A stretch of DNA of 38,558 bases from positions 1 to 38,558 of the forward strand of contig JACMNE010000127.1 of the NCBI GenBank assembly GCA_014378715.1, in the 5' to 3' direction. Numbering within the stretch: position 1 is the stretch's first letter; every line of letters begins with the position of its first letter. Both the position numbers and the translations under genes were made by a program. The DNA comes from Microbacteriaceae bacterium. GTDB taxonomy: Bacteria > Actinomycetota > Actinomycetes > Actinomycetales > Microbacteriaceae. The notes beneath the pieces were generated by a model. It did no database searches. It was given only the letters and a program-made list of their open reading frames with translations, and was not told where the DNA came from. Shown here piece after piece: positions 7,577 through 16,729 of this stretch.

Positions 7577-9054
7577 TGGTCAGCATGGGCGGCGGGATCA
7601 CGGTCAGTGGCGGGGGCACCGTGGCGGTGTCGACCCCGGCCATCATCGCGCAGGCCGCACGTCTGGACGACCTGCAGCGCGAGCTCCACCGATGCTCCGG
7701 GTCGCTCCGGGCGATCGACCGGGGAGTAGGGGCGGGGGAACCACCGGGCTCGGCCGACGCGGCCAGGGCCATCGACGACGCCAGGGTGCTGCTGGCGCAG
7801 GCCAGCGGATGGGTCGCACTCCTCGCCGCGGGCCTGCGGGCGGGAGCCGAGACCTACGGTGTCGGCGAGCACGGCACCGCCTCGCTTGCCCAATCGCTGG
7901 CCGCCCAGTGGGGGATGGCATTCGGCGAGGTGCTCGGCTTCGCGGCGGCGGTGGCCGGCCCGGCACTGGCCGCCGCAGCCGTCGGCGTCTCGGCGCCCGC
8001 GCTGGCGGTCGGGGCGCTCGCCGCGGCGAACCCGCGCACCGGCGCCGCGCTGGGGCTGCTGGGGCGGCGCTTCGTTCTCGAGAACCGGGGGATCCTGAGC
8101 GACCCGCGCTTCATCGACCTCGTGCGCACCTCGGTGATGACCGGGGACGACGTGGCAGGCGGGGTCACGCAGCCTCCGGCGCTCCTCCGCCTCCTCGGCG
8201 ACGAGGGGCTCGGCATCCGGGGGCTCGACACCACCGCGGCGGGCCTGGCGGCCGCGGGAGGCGCGGTCGGCGTCCTGAGGGAGACGCCGGTGTCGGTCAA
8301 GGTCGCGGCGACCTCGGCGGCTGTTCCCGCCATGGGGTACGTGGCGCGGGCCGCCCGGATCCCGGAGGGGACGGCGCAGGTGCGGATCGACCGGTATCAG
8401 ATACCCGGAAGGCCCGACCGGTTCGAGGTCTACATCGGCGGCACCCGCGACTTCTCCCCCACCGCCACTGACGAGCCGTGGGACATCACGAGCAACGTGG
8501 CCGGCGCGTCGCTGGACGACTCCGGGGCCTACCGTGCGGTCGAGGAGGCGCTGCGGGACGCGGGCGCCGACGCCCGCTCTCCGCTCGTGATCACCGGCTA
8601 CTCCCTGGGCGGCTCCGTCGGCGCCGCGCTGGCTGCATCCGGGGACCACAACGTGCAGGGCCTACTCACCCTCGGCGCCCCGGCCGGGCAGGTCGTCGTG
8701 CCCGCGTCGGTGCCCTGGGTGGCGCTGGAGCACAACGACGACCTCCTGCCGGCCCTCGGGGGCACCCGGGCCAGTCTCGACCCCGTCATCGTCAGCCGGC
8801 TGGCGATGGGCGACGGTGCGGATGGCGGTACGGGAGCCGATGCGGGAGCCGGTGCCGGCCGGCTGGACGAGATCTTCCCCGCCCACGACCTCGACCGGTA
8901 CCGCGACACCGCCGCGCTCGCCGAGGGGAGCACTGAGAGCCGGCTGCGGGCTGCGCGCGACGCGCTCGACACGGTCGGGGCGGGGGCGGAGCGGGTGGAG
9001 TCGATGTGGTTCGTGGCCCGCCGCACTCCTCCTGGAAAGGGTACGGTAGAATAG
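7573..9054 (+). CDS. large protein with C-terminal alpha/beta-hydrolase (lipase-like) domain
   Basis: A 493-residue protein. Residues 20-100 form an alanine-rich helical region resembling the helical hairpins of exported type VII substrates. Residues 115-155 and 215-260 are glycine- and alanine-rich hydrophobic stretches. From about residue 270 an alpha/beta-hydrolase domain follows: the nucleophile elbow GYSLGG holds Ser344, an acid is likely at Asp389 or Asp390 (EHNDDLLPAL), and His438 lies in PAHDLDRY. This order and the H-x-x-x-x-Y ending fit class-3-lipase-like enzymes. The substrate is unknown. It overlaps the WxG-type gene, and its stop codon lies inside the iron-regulator box of the next operon. 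ATG at 7576 is an equally good start. Confidence 0.65.
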   Translation: MMVSMGGGITVSGGGTVAVSTPAIIAQAARLDDLQRELHRCSGSLRAIDRGVGAGEPPGSADAARAIDDARVLLAQASGWVALLAAGLRAGAETYGVGEHGTASLAQSLAAQWGMAFGEVLGFAAAVAGPALAAAAVGVSAPALAVGALAAANPRTGAALGLLGRRFVLENRGILSDPRFIDLVRTSVMTGDDVAGGVTQPPALLRLLGDEGLGIRGLDTTAAGLAAAGGAVGVLRETPVSVKVAATSAAVPAMGYVARAARIPEGTAQVRIDRYQIPGRPDRFEVYIGGTRDFSPTATDEPWDITSNVAGASLDDSGAYRAVEEALRDAGADARSPLVITGYSLGGSVGAALAASGDHNVQGLLTLGAPAGQVVVPASVPWVALEHNDDLLPALGGTRASLDPVIVSRLAMGDGADGGTGADAGAGAGRLDEIFPAHDLDRYRDTAALAEGSTESRLRAARDALDTVGAGAERVESMWFVARRTPPGKGTVE

Positions 9055-9069
9055 GAGAGCCTTACCTAA
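9047..9069 (+). promoter_or_regulatory. DtxR/IdeR-like iron box with -10 element
   Basis: The 19-mer ATAGGAGAGCCTTACCTAA at 9051-9069 matches the DtxR/IdeR consensus TTAGGTTAGCCTAACCTAA at 15 of 19 positions, with the right half nearly perfect. A -10-like TAGAAT lies at 9047-9052, so a bound iron-loaded repressor would cover the transcription start. The box contains the stop codon (9052-9054) of the hydrolase gene. It sits 26 bases before an iron-transporter lipoprotein gene, which supports the call. Confidence 0.75.
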
Positions 9070-9094
9070 CCCAACACGACCTCTGGAGTCCGCC

Positions 9095-10129
9095 ATGCGC
9101 GCTTTCCGACGCGGACTTCTTGTCTCCGCCGCCCTCGCCGTCGCCGCCATGACCCTGAGCGGATGCGCGGCATCGACGACAACGCCCGACGGCGAGTCCG
9201 ACGGCGAGCTCACGCTGTACGCGGGACGCGACGAGGCACTCATCGCACCGCTCCTCGCCCAGTTCACGGCCGACACGGGCATCGAGGTCTCGGCCCGCTA
9301 CGGGTCGACCTCCGAGCTGGGCGCGCTTCTCCTCGAAGAGGGCAACAACACCCCGGCCGAGGTGTTCCTCTCCCAGGATGCTGGAGCCCTCGGGGCCCTT
9401 GCCAACGCGGACCTCGTCGCCGACATCCCGGCAGACACCGCCGGGCTCATCCCGGCCGGGTTCACCTCACAGGACAACAGCTGGATCGGCGTGACCGGCC
9501 GGGCCAGGGTCATCGCCTACGACTCGCAGAGTGTCACCGAGGCCGAGCTGCCCGACTCGGTCGGCGACCTCGCCGGCGCCGAGTGGACCGGCCGCGTCGG
9601 CTTCGCACCGGGCAACGCGAGCTTCCAGTCCTTCCTCACCGCGCTGCGAGTGCTCGACGGCGAGGATGCGGCAGCCGACTGGGTCGAGCGCGTCAGCGCC
9701 AACTCCCCCGTACTCACCGAGAGCAACGGGGCCACCCTCGATCTCGTCAGCGCCGGTCAGCTCGACGTCGGCCTGATCAACCACTACTACTGGTTCGAGG
9801 ACGCCGCGGAGACTGGTGCCGACAACATGCGCGCGCAGCTGAAGTTCCTGCCGGGGGATGCGGGCGGCATGGTCAATGTCACCGGCGCCGCGATCCTCGC
9901 CAGTTCCGCGAACGACCCCGACGCTCTCGCCCTCATCGAGTACCTCGTCTCCGAGAAGGCGCAGCGCTACTTCGTCGAGGAGACCTACGAGTACCCGCTC
10001 CTGCCCGGCGTCGCCGCCCCGGCCGGCCTCCCCACCCTCGAGAGCCTCGTCAACACCGGCCTCGACCTGAGCGACCTCGACTCGCTCGAGCAGACCCAGT
10101 CGCTGCTCGCCGAGTACGGTCTCCTCTAG
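9095..10129 (+). CDS. iron(III) ABC transporter substrate-binding lipoprotein (FbpA/FutA type)
   Basis: A 344-residue extracellular lipoprotein that would capture ferric iron for the permease encoded next. A signal peptide ends in the lipobox LSGC with the modified Cys at residue 24. The mature domain begins ELTLYAGRDEALIAPLL, typical of the ferric-binding family. The tandem tyrosines Tyr231 and Tyr232 in INHYYWFED are the iron ligands of FbpA-like proteins. A ribosome site GGAG lies just before the ATG at 9095, and an iron box (9051-9069) stands upstream. It forms an operon with the permease (7 bases downstream) and ATPase genes. Confidence 0.92.
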   Translation: MRAFRRGLLVSAALAVAAMTLSGCAASTTTPDGESDGELTLYAGRDEALIAPLLAQFTADTGIEVSARYGSTSELGALLLEEGNNTPAEVFLSQDAGALGALANADLVADIPADTAGLIPAGFTSQDNSWIGVTGRARVIAYDSQSVTEAELPDSVGDLAGAEWTGRVGFAPGNASFQSFLTALRVLDGEDAAADWVERVSANSPVLTESNGATLDLVSAGQLDVGLINHYYWFEDAAETGADNMRAQLKFLPGDAGGMVNVTGAAILASSANDPDALALIEYLVSEKAQRYFVEETYEYPLLPGVAAPAGLPTLESLVNTGLDLSDLDSLEQTQSLLAEYGLL

Positions 10130-10136
10130 CCAGCGG

Positions 10137-11750
10137 ATGTCGCGGGGCACAGTGCCTGCGCCGGTGCCGACTATTGCAGGGCGCACGATCGCGCGGCGCG
10201 CGACACCTGAGCGCACAGGCAATCGCCGCGCTCCCCGCCCGCTGCTGGTCCTCGCAATTTTCGCCTGCGCGATCGCCTCGATCCCCCTCGTCTACCTCGT
10301 GGTGCGCGCAGGCTCCAGCGGTCTCGGCGACATCGTGGCGATCCTGGGGCGGCCCAGGATCCCCCAGCTTCTCGCCAACACTGTGGGCCTCGCCCTCGCG
10401 GTGACCGCCTCCTGCATCGCCATCGGTGTGCCGACCGCCTTCCTGCTCGCTCGGGCGAAGCTGCGCTTCCGCGGCTTCTTCGCGGTGCTCGCCGCGCTTC
10501 CCCTCGCCATCCCCTCCTACCTGGCCGCCTACGGCTGGCTCGCCGCTGTGCCCACATTCAACGGGTTCTGGGCGGCCTGGCTGGTGCTCACCCTCGTCTC
10601 GGTGCCGTACGTGACCCTTCCGGTCGCGGCGGCGCTCAGGGCCGGAACCACCGCGCTCGACGACGTCGCCCGCACCCTCGGCCGCGGCCCCTGGCGGGCA
10701 TTCTGGCTGGGGACCTGGCCGCAGATCCGGCCGGCGACCCTTGCCGGTGCCCTGCTGGTCTGCCTTTATGTGCTCTCCGAGTTCGGTGCGGTGGCGCTGT
10801 TGCGCTTCCCCGTGCTGACCACCGCCATCCAGCAGGCCTACGGGGCCAGCTTCAACCGCAACTACGCGGCGATCCTCGCGACCGTACTTGTGCTGCTGGC
10901 GATCGTCCTCGTCCTCGGCGAACAGGCCGCGCGTGGTCGTGCCCGCCGCCGGTTCGGCGCGGTCGGCGGGGTGAGTCGGCACCGCATCATCCGCTTGGGA
11001 AAGTGGACGGCGCCCGCCTCCCTGCTGCTCGCGGGGGTGCCAGCTCTGGCGGTCGGACTGCCGGTCGCCGTGCTCTTCGCGCGGCTGCTCGACGCGGAGA
11101 CCCTGCGCGCCCTCGATCCGGTCGAGCTCGGGCAGGCGGTGGTGAACACCCTGATGCTGGCCGTCGGCGGGGCGGTCATCGCCGTGCTGCTCGCGCTTCC
11201 GATCGGGGCGCTCGCCGCCAAGTACGCCGGGCGGCTGGTGCGGATCATCGAGTCGGTCGGCTACCTCGCGCTCGGCCTGCCCGGCATCGTCGTGGGCCTC
11301 TCGCTCGTCTTCTTCTCCCTCGCTGTGGTGCCCGCGCTGTACCAGACCGGCATTGTGCTGGCCTTCGCCTACGGGGTGCTGTTCATGCCCAAGGCGATCG
11401 GGGCGATCCGCAGTTCCATCGCGCAGGTGCCGGTGTCGCTCGAGGACGTCGCGCGCACGCTGGGCTACGGGAGGGCGCAGACCTGGTGGCTCGTGACGGC
11501 TCGACTCGCCCGGCCGGGCATCGCGGCCGGGGCGCTGCTGGTCGCCGTCACGGCTATGAAGGAGCTGCCGGCGACCCTGCTGCTGCGCCCGACCGGCACC
11601 GACACCCTCGCGATCGAGTTATGGTCGAGAACGGATGTCTCCGCCTACGGCGCAGCCGCCCCCTACGCAGCGGCGCTCGTGCTGCTCGCCGCCATTCCCG
11701 CCTTCCTGCTCTCCGGGGCAGGGCGCGGCCGAACCGACGGACCCCTGTGA
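10137..11750 (+). CDS. iron(III) ABC transporter permease (FbpB type)
   Basis: A 537-residue inner-membrane permease with about twelve helices, built as two tandem binding-protein-dependent transport modules. Each half ends in an EAA-like loop that docks on the ATPase: TTALDDVARTLGRGPWRAFWLGTWPQIRPA in the first and SLEDVARTLGYGRAQTWWLVTARLARPG in the second. This fused two-module form is characteristic of FbpB/SfuB iron permeases. It follows the binding-protein gene by seven bases and its stop overlaps the ATPase start. The N-terminal 35 residues are basic and polar; no clear ribosome site precedes the ATG at 10137, so translation may depend on the upstream gene. Confidence 0.92.
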   Translation: MSRGTVPAPVPTIAGRTIARRATPERTGNRRAPRPLLVLAIFACAIASIPLVYLVVRAGSSGLGDIVAILGRPRIPQLLANTVGLALAVTASCIAIGVPTAFLLARAKLRFRGFFAVLAALPLAIPSYLAAYGWLAAVPTFNGFWAAWLVLTLVSVPYVTLPVAAALRAGTTALDDVARTLGRGPWRAFWLGTWPQIRPATLAGALLVCLYVLSEFGAVALLRFPVLTTAIQQAYGASFNRNYAAILATVLVLLAIVLVLGEQAARGRARRRFGAVGGVSRHRIIRLGKWTAPASLLLAGVPALAVGLPVAVLFARLLDAETLRALDPVELGQAVVNTLMLAVGGAVIAVLLALPIGALAAKYAGRLVRIIESVGYLALGLPGIVVGLSLVFFSLAVVPALYQTGIVLAFAYGVLFMPKAIGAIRSSIAQVPVSLEDVARTLGYGRAQTWWLVTARLARPGIAAGALLVAVTAMKELPATLLLRPTGTDTLAIELWSRTDVSAYGAAAPYAAALVLLAAIPAFLLSGAGRGRTDGPL

Positions 11751-12835
11751 TCCACCTCTCGCTCTCGAACGTCGTCGTCGGCTACAGCGACGAGCCCGTG
11801 CTGCGCGGGGTGTCCCTCGACGTGCCGCGCGGGTCCCTGGTCGCCATCGTCGGACCCAGCGGATGTGGCAAGACCACCCTCCTGCGCACGATCGCCGGCC
11901 TGATCCGGGCGCGGTCCGGCGAGGTGCGGCTCGGAGGGAGGATGGTGGCGACCCACGGCATCCACCTCGCCCCGGAGAAACGGCGGATCGGTTGGGTGCC
12001 CCAGGACGCGGCACTGTTCCCGCACCTCACCGTGGCGGAGAATATCGCCTTCGCCCTCGGCGGTGGACGCCGGGCCGCCCGGCGTGCCGCGGGCGGCGAG
12101 CGGGTGTGCGCCCTGCTCGAGCTCGTCGGCCTCGGCGCCCTCGCCGACCGAATCCCCGCCCAGCTCTCCGGCGGGCAGGCACAGCGGGTCGCGCTCGCGC
12201 GGGCGATCGCCTCCGACCCTGACGTGGTGCTGCTCGACGAGCCGTTCGGGGCCCTCGACCCACTCCTGCGCGGCGAGCTGCGGTCGGAGGTGCGCGCGCT
12301 TCTGCGGGCGGAGGGCATGACTGGGATCCTCGTCACCCACGACCAGGGCGAGGCGCTGTCGATCGCGGACTACGTCGCCGTGATGAACAACGGCGAGATC
12401 CTCCAGTTCGGTCGGCCGAGCGAGGTCTATGAGCGGCCGGCGACCCCCTGGGTCGCGGGCTTCGTCGGCGAGTCGGTGTTCATCGACGGCACTGGGACGG
12501 GAGACGGACACTCCCTCAGCGCGCTGGGGGCGCTGCCGACCGAGTGGGCCGCCGCCGCGGGCGTTCCGGCCGACGGCGCGGCAGTCACGGTGCTGGTGCG
12601 CCCAGAGCAACTGGCGCTCGATCCGATCGACACCGACACCGGGTCCGTCGCCGGCCGGGTCCTCGCCACGGTGACGACGGTGAGCTACACGGGCCATGAC
12701 GCGCTGCTGGGCCTGCGCCTCGACGAGGGAACCGTGGTGCAGTCCCGTGTCGCTGCCGCCGGGCTGCTGCCCATCGGCGCCCGGGTCGCGGTGACGGTGC
12801 ACGGCCGCCTGCTGGCCTACCCGCCGACCCCCTGA
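11747..12835 (+). CDS. iron(III) ABC transporter ATP-binding protein (FbpC type)
   Basis: A 362-residue ATPase powering the iron importer. Visible motifs are Walker A GPSGCGKTT (Lys42), signature LSGGQAQRVALARAIA, Walker B VVLLDEPFGALD and the switch histidine in LVTHDQGEALS. From about residue 245 a TOBE-like regulatory domain follows (VRPEQLAL, then a beta-rich C-terminus), as in FbpC and PotA-type ATPases. I start it at the GTG at 11747, which overlaps the permease stop (GTGA); the longer open frame upstream runs through the permease gene in another frame and is not coding. It is the last gene of the iron operon. Confidence 0.93.
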   Translation: MIHLSLSNVVVGYSDEPVLRGVSLDVPRGSLVAIVGPSGCGKTTLLRTIAGLIRARSGEVRLGGRMVATHGIHLAPEKRRIGWVPQDAALFPHLTVAENIAFALGGGRRAARRAAGGERVCALLELVGLGALADRIPAQLSGGQAQRVALARAIASDPDVVLLDEPFGALDPLLRGELRSEVRALLRAEGMTGILVTHDQGEALSIADYVAVMNNGEILQFGRPSEVYERPATPWVAGFVGESVFIDGTGTGDGHSLSALGALPTEWAAAAGVPADGAAVTVLVRPEQLALDPIDTDTGSVAGRVLATVTTVSYTGHDALLGLRLDEGTVVQSRVAAAGLLPIGARVAVTVHGRLLAYPPTP

Positions 12836-12872
12836 GGCCACGGTCACAGGCGTCATTCAGGCGGCGAGGCAG

Positions 12873-13280
12873 CTAGCGGCGGCGGTCGTCCCGGCCCACG
12901 ATCGGCCGCAGGATGATGTTGATGAGCCAGCTCAGCAGGGCGAGCACCACGGCGCCGAGCACACCCCACCAGAACCCGTCGACCTGCAGGCCGAAGCCGG
13001 TGAGCGAGGTGATCCCGGCGACGAGCAGCAGAAGGAGGCCGTTGACCACGAGGGCGATGAGCCCCAGGGTCAGGATGTAGAGCGGGAAGGCGACGATGCG
13101 GATCAGGTTGCCGATGACCCCGTTGACGATGCCGAAGACGAGGGCGACCAGCAGGTAGGTCAGAACGGTCGCGACGGTGTCGCCCGGCAGATAGGCGACG
13201 ACGGTCACCCCGGTCACCAGGAGGGTGGTGAGCCAGAGCGCCACGGCATTGATGAGGAGCCGGATCAGGAATCTGCGCAT
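12873..13280 (-). CDS. YvlD/phage-holin-4-type membrane protein
   Basis: A 135-residue protein with four hydrophobic helices (about residues 4-30, 38-60, 64-95 and 100-130) and a basic tail RDDRRR. The sequence MRRFLIRLLINAVALWLTT with later FGIVNGVIGNLIRIVAFPLYILTLG is characteristic of the YvlD family (phage_holin_4_2), small membrane proteins of unclear, possibly envelope-stress-related function. It is not evidence of a prophage. The ATG at 13280 is chosen because the family begins at this point; a weak -10 (CATCAT) lies six bases upstream. The gene converges on the iron operon. Confidence 0.85.
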   Translation of the reverse strand: MRRFLIRLLINAVALWLTTLLVTGVTVVAYLPGDTVATVLTYLLVALVFGIVNGVIGNLIRIVAFPLYILTLGLIALVVNGLLLLLVAGITSLTGFGLQVDGFWWGVLGAVVLALLSWLINIILRPIVGRDDRRR

Positions 13281-13367
13281 CTGTCCATGATGCCCGTGGC
13301 ATCGGGCCCGTGCAAACGCCGGAACGCCGCCGCCGGGCGCCACACTCCCCCGCGCAGGACCCCGCCG

Positions 13368-13379
13368 TAGACTGCACGG
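13368..13379 (+). promoter_or_regulatory. leaderless promoter of the aminotransferase gene
   Basis: TAGACT at 13368-13373 is a good actinobacterial -10 (TANNNT). Only six bases separate it from the GTG start at 13380, so transcription would begin on the start codon. No Shine-Dalgarno sequence is present in front of the gene, which agrees with a leaderless message. Confidence 0.65.
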
Positions 13380-14483
13380 GTGACGAACGCCTCCGACCAG
13401 CACGTACTCCTGCGGCCCGAGATCCTCGCGATCTCCGCCTACCGGCAGGGCAACCCGGCTCCGGCCGACGCCTTCAAGCTGTCTTCGAACGAGAACCCTT
13501 TCGAGCCGATCCCCGCCGTGCTCGACGCGATCGCCTCCTCCAGCATCAACCGCTACCCCGACGGCTCGGCGATCGCCGTGCGCACCAGGATCGCCAGCAA
13601 ACACGGGGTCGACCTCGAGGACGTGCACGTCGGGGCCGGATCGGTCGCCATCCTCTCCCAGCTCATCCTCGCGGCGGCGGGGCACGGCGATGAGGTGCTC
13701 TTCGCCTGGCGCTCCTTCGAGGCGTACCCGGGACTCGTCACCGTGGCCGGTGCCACGAGTGTCGCGGTGCCGATCACCGCCGACGGCCGCCACGACCTGG
13801 CGGCGATGGCCGCGTCGATCACCGACCGCACGCGGGTCGTCATCGTCTGCAGCCCGAACAACCCGACCGGCACCACCGTGGGCGCGGACGAGTTCGCCGT
13901 GTTCATGGCAGCCGTCCCTCGCTCCGTCCTGGTCATACTCGACGAGGCATATGCCGAGTTCGTCACCGACGACGCCGCCGTCGCGGGGATCCCGCTCCTT
14001 GCTGTGCACCCCAATCTCGTCGTCCTCCGCACCTTCTCGAAGGCCTACGGCCTCGCCGGCCTCCGCTTCGGCTACGCGATCGGCCCCGCCTATGTTCTCG
14101 ACGCGGCACGGACCACAGCCATCCCGCTCTCCGTTATCGAACAGGCGCAGCGCGCCGCGATCGCCGCCCTCGACCACGAGGACGAGCTCTTCGAGCGGAT
14201 CGACCGGCTCACGGCCCTGCGCGACGAGGTCTGGGCCGCCCTCACCGTCCAGGGGTGGACCGTGCCGAAACCTCAGGGCAACTTCGTCTGGCTGCCCACC
14301 GGCGAGGGCACGGCGCTGGCCGCCGAGGTGTTCCTGCGGCACGGCATCGTCGCGCGGGCCTTGAGCACGGACGGCCTCCGCATCTCGATCGGCGAACACG
14401 AATCTGTGGAGAAACTCCTAGTGGCGGCCGAAGAGGTTGTTCGTACCCTCCCAAATGCTTCGGGAAGCCTCCCAGTAGATTAG
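13380..14483 (+). CDS. histidinol-phosphate / aromatic aminotransferase (HisC/Pat family)
   Basis: A 367-residue PLP enzyme of aminotransferase fold type I. It has the family opening [11 protein letters not shown], the substrate segment CSPNNPTGT, the aspartate of LDEAYAEF and the Schiff-base Lys221 in [15 protein letters not shown]. HisC proper transfers an amino group to imidazole-acetol phosphate in histidine synthesis. However, no other his gene is near, and actinobacteria often carry a HisC-like aromatic aminotransferase (Pat/HisC2). Its position directly before 2-oxoacid dehydrogenase genes suggests it may feed oxo-acids to that complex. I cannot choose between HisC and Pat from motifs. 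It has a leaderless promoter. Confidence 0.87.
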   Translation: MTNASDQHVLLRPEILAISAYRQGNPAPADAFKLSSNENPFEPIPAVLDAIASSSINRYPDGSAIAVRTRIASKHGVDLEDVHVGAGSVAILSQLILAAAGHGDEVLFAWRSFEAYPGLVTVAGATSVAVPITADGRHDLAAMAASITDRTRVVIVCSPNNPTGTTVGADEFAVFMAAVPRSVLVILDEAYAEFVTDDAAVAGIPLLAVHPNLVVLRTFSKAYGLAGLRFGYAIGPAYVLDAARTTAIPLSVIEQAQRAAIAALDHEDELFERIDRLTALRDEVWAALTVQGWTVPKPQGNFVWLPTGEGTALAAEVFLRHGIVARALSTDGLRISIGEHESVEKLLVAAEEVVRTLPNASGSLPVD

Positions 14484-14546
14484 AAGCTTGCCCTACCATC
14501 CGGCACGAACTTCCGGCCAAAATCCGGCAACGAACAAGAGGTCACC

Positions 14547-15662
14547 GTGGCAGAAACCGTCGAGACGGTGCAGTTGCTCTCCGCCGACGGCGTGCTCCAG
14601 CAGGGCGCGGCCGCCGATGAGTACCTGCCGTTCATCGATGCGCTCGGCGACGACGACCTGAAGCGGTTCCACCGCGACATGGTCGTCACCCGCCGCTTCG
14701 ACGTCGAGGCCGCGAACCTGCAGCGCCAGGGCCAGCTCGGCCTCTGGGTGCCGAGTATGGGCCAGGAGGCCGCCCAGGTCGGTTCCGCCCACGCCGCCCG
14801 CGACCAGGACCACCTTTTCCCCGCCTACCGCGAGCACGCCGTCGCGATGGTGCGTGGCGTCGACGTGCTCGGCATCATCGGCCTCCTTCGCGGGACCACA
14901 CACGGTGGCTGGAATCCCGCGGAGTCGAAGAACTTCCACCTCTACACCCTCGTGATCGCCTCACAGACGCTGCACGCCACCGGCTACGCGATGGGCATCG
15001 CCCTCGACGGCCTCCACGCCACCGGCGACCCGCTCGTCGACGAGGCCGTCATCGTTTACTTCGGCGACGGGTCGATGAGCCAGGGCGACCTCAACGAGGC
15101 CCTCGTCTTCGCCGCCAGCTACCAGACACCCCAGGTCTTCTTCCTGCAGAACAACCACTGGGCCATCTCGGTGCCGGTCAGCGTGCAGTCCCGCATCCCG
15201 CTCTACCAGCGCTCGGCCGGTTTCGGTATCCCCGGCATCCAGGTCGACGGCAACGACGTGCTCGCGAGCTTCGCCGTGACCCGCCAGGGTCTCGACGCGG
15301 CGCGCGCCGGCGCCGGGCCGCGCTTCATCGAGGCGCTCACCTACCGCATTGGCGCACACACCTCGTCCGACGACCCGACGAAGTACCGTACCGATGCCGA
15401 GTTGCAGAGATGGGTGGCGAAGGACCCCATCATCCGCTTCGAGAAGTACCTGAGGACCCGCGGCGAGGGGGATGCCTTCTTTGCGGATGTCGCGGTCGAG
15501 GCCGAGGACTTCGCCTCTGACATCCGCCGCCGCACCCTCGAGCTCGGCACCCCGTCGACCGACAAGATGTTCGACCACGTGTACTCGGAGCCCCACCCCG
15601 TGACGAGCGCCCAGAAGGCGTGGCTCGCGGATTACGAATCCTCGTTCGGAGACGACCAGTGA
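14547..15662 (+). CDS. 2-oxoacid dehydrogenase E1 alpha subunit
   Basis: The 371-residue alpha subunit of a thiamine-diphosphate-dependent E1 that decarboxylates a 2-oxoacid and passes the acyl group to lipoyl-E2. The thiamine motif runs from YFGDGSMSQGDLNEA to FFLQNN. YRIGAHTSSDDPTKYR is the phosphorylation-loop region typical of branched-chain and acetoin-type E1 alpha subunits. Residue patterns fit either branched-chain oxoacid dehydrogenase (BkdA) or an alpha2beta2 pyruvate dehydrogenase. The start is GTG at 14547, after AAGAGGT. The TGA overlaps the E1 beta start by four bases, implying coupled translation of the heterotetramer. Confidence 0.9.
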   Translation: MAETVETVQLLSADGVLQQGAAADEYLPFIDALGDDDLKRFHRDMVVTRRFDVEAANLQRQGQLGLWVPSMGQEAAQVGSAHAARDQDHLFPAYREHAVAMVRGVDVLGIIGLLRGTTHGGWNPAESKNFHLYTLVIASQTLHATGYAMGIALDGLHATGDPLVDEAVIVYFGDGSMSQGDLNEALVFAASYQTPQVFFLQNNHWAISVPVSVQSRIPLYQRSAGFGIPGIQVDGNDVLASFAVTRQGLDAARAGAGPRFIEALTYRIGAHTSSDDPTKYRTDAELQRWVAKDPIIRFEKYLRTRGEGDAFFADVAVEAEDFASDIRRRTLELGTPSTDKMFDHVYSEPHPVTSAQKAWLADYESSFGDDQ

Positions 15663-16711
15663 GCGACACCGTGACCCGCGCAGAGCCTGCAGCACCCACC
15701 GGGTCGGCCACCGCCCCCGCTCCCACGGAGTCGGCTATCGCACAGATGCCGCTCGCGAAGGCGGTGAACGCCGGACTTCGCCAGGCCATGGCGAACGACC
15801 CTCGGGTGCTGCTGATGGGTGAGGACATCGGACCCCTCGGCGGGGTGTTCCGCGTCACAGAGGGACTGCAGGCCGAGTTCGGGCCGCGCCGGGTGCTCGA
15901 CACCCCGCTGGCCGAGTCCGGCATCGTCGGCACCGCCATCGGACTCGCGATGCGCGGCTACCGACCCGTGTGCGAGATCCAGTTCGACGGCTTCATCTTC
16001 CCCGGCTTCGACCAGATCACCTCGCAGCTGGCCAAGATGACCAACCGGCACGAGGGCCAAGTGCAGATGCCGGTCGTCATCCGCGTGCCCTACGGCGGGC
16101 ACATCGGCGCCGTCGAGCACCACCAGGAGAGCCCGGAGGCGTACTTCGCGCATACCCCCGGCCTGCGCCTGGTCAGTCCGTCGACCCCGAACGACGCCTT
16201 CTGGATGATCCAGGAGGCCATCGCCTCGAACGACCCCGTGATGTTCTTCGAGCCCAAAAGCCGCTATTGGCACAAGGGACCGGTCGACCTCTCCGGCAGC
16301 GCCGCCCCCCTGCACTCCAGCCGGGTGGTGCGCACCGGGACCGAGGTCACCCTCGTCGGCCACGGCGCAATGGTCACCGTGATGCTGCAGGCCGCCGAGC
16401 TCGCCGCGGCCGAGGGCACGAGCGTCGAGGTCATTGACCTGCGCTCCCTCTCCCCCATCGACTACGGGCCGATCGTCGCCTCCGTGCAGAAGACCGGGCG
16501 GCTCATCGTCGCCTCGGAGGCGCCCGGATTCGTCAGCGTGTCGTCAGAGATCGCCGCGACCGTCACCGAGATGGCGTTCTACTCGCTCGAGGCCCCTGTG
16601 CTGCGTGTCACCGGGTTCGATGCACCGTTCCCCGCGGCGAAGCTCGAGACGGTCTACCTGCCAGACGCCGACCGGATCCTCGAAGCCGTCGACCGGTCCA
16701 TGGCCTACTAG
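15659..16711 (+). CDS. 2-oxoacid dehydrogenase E1 beta subunit
   Basis: The 350-residue beta subunit of the same E1. The opening of the conserved core, AKAVNAGLRQAMANDPRVLLMGEDIG, is followed by GVFRVTEGLQAEFGPRRVLDTPLAESGIVGTAIGLAMRGYRPVCEIQF, which holds the thiamine-contacting glutamates. The C-terminal transketolase domain includes VEVIDLRSLSPID. The start is GTG at 15659, overlapping the alpha-subunit stop. The first 30 or so residues (alanine, threonine and proline rich) precede the conserved core and may be a flexible arm. Eighteen bases separate its stop from the E2 gene. Confidence 0.92.
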   Translation: MSDTVTRAEPAAPTGSATAPAPTESAIAQMPLAKAVNAGLRQAMANDPRVLLMGEDIGPLGGVFRVTEGLQAEFGPRRVLDTPLAESGIVGTAIGLAMRGYRPVCEIQFDGFIFPGFDQITSQLAKMTNRHEGQVQMPVVIRVPYGGHIGAVEHHQESPEAYFAHTPGLRLVSPSTPNDAFWMIQEAIASNDPVMFFEPKSRYWHKGPVDLSGSAAPLHSSRVVRTGTEVTLVGHGAMVTVMLQAAELAAAEGTSVEVIDLRSLSPIDYGPIVASVQKTGRLIVASEAPGFVSVSSEIAATVTEMAFYSLEAPVLRVTGFDAPFPAAKLETVYLPDADRILEAVDRSMAY

Positions 16712-16729
16712 GCCGGAAAGCAGCACCAG

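Noticed and set aside
12873-13280. Prophage holin
   Set aside because: The YvlD family carries a phage-holin domain name but is a common chromosomal membrane protein; no phage genes surround it.
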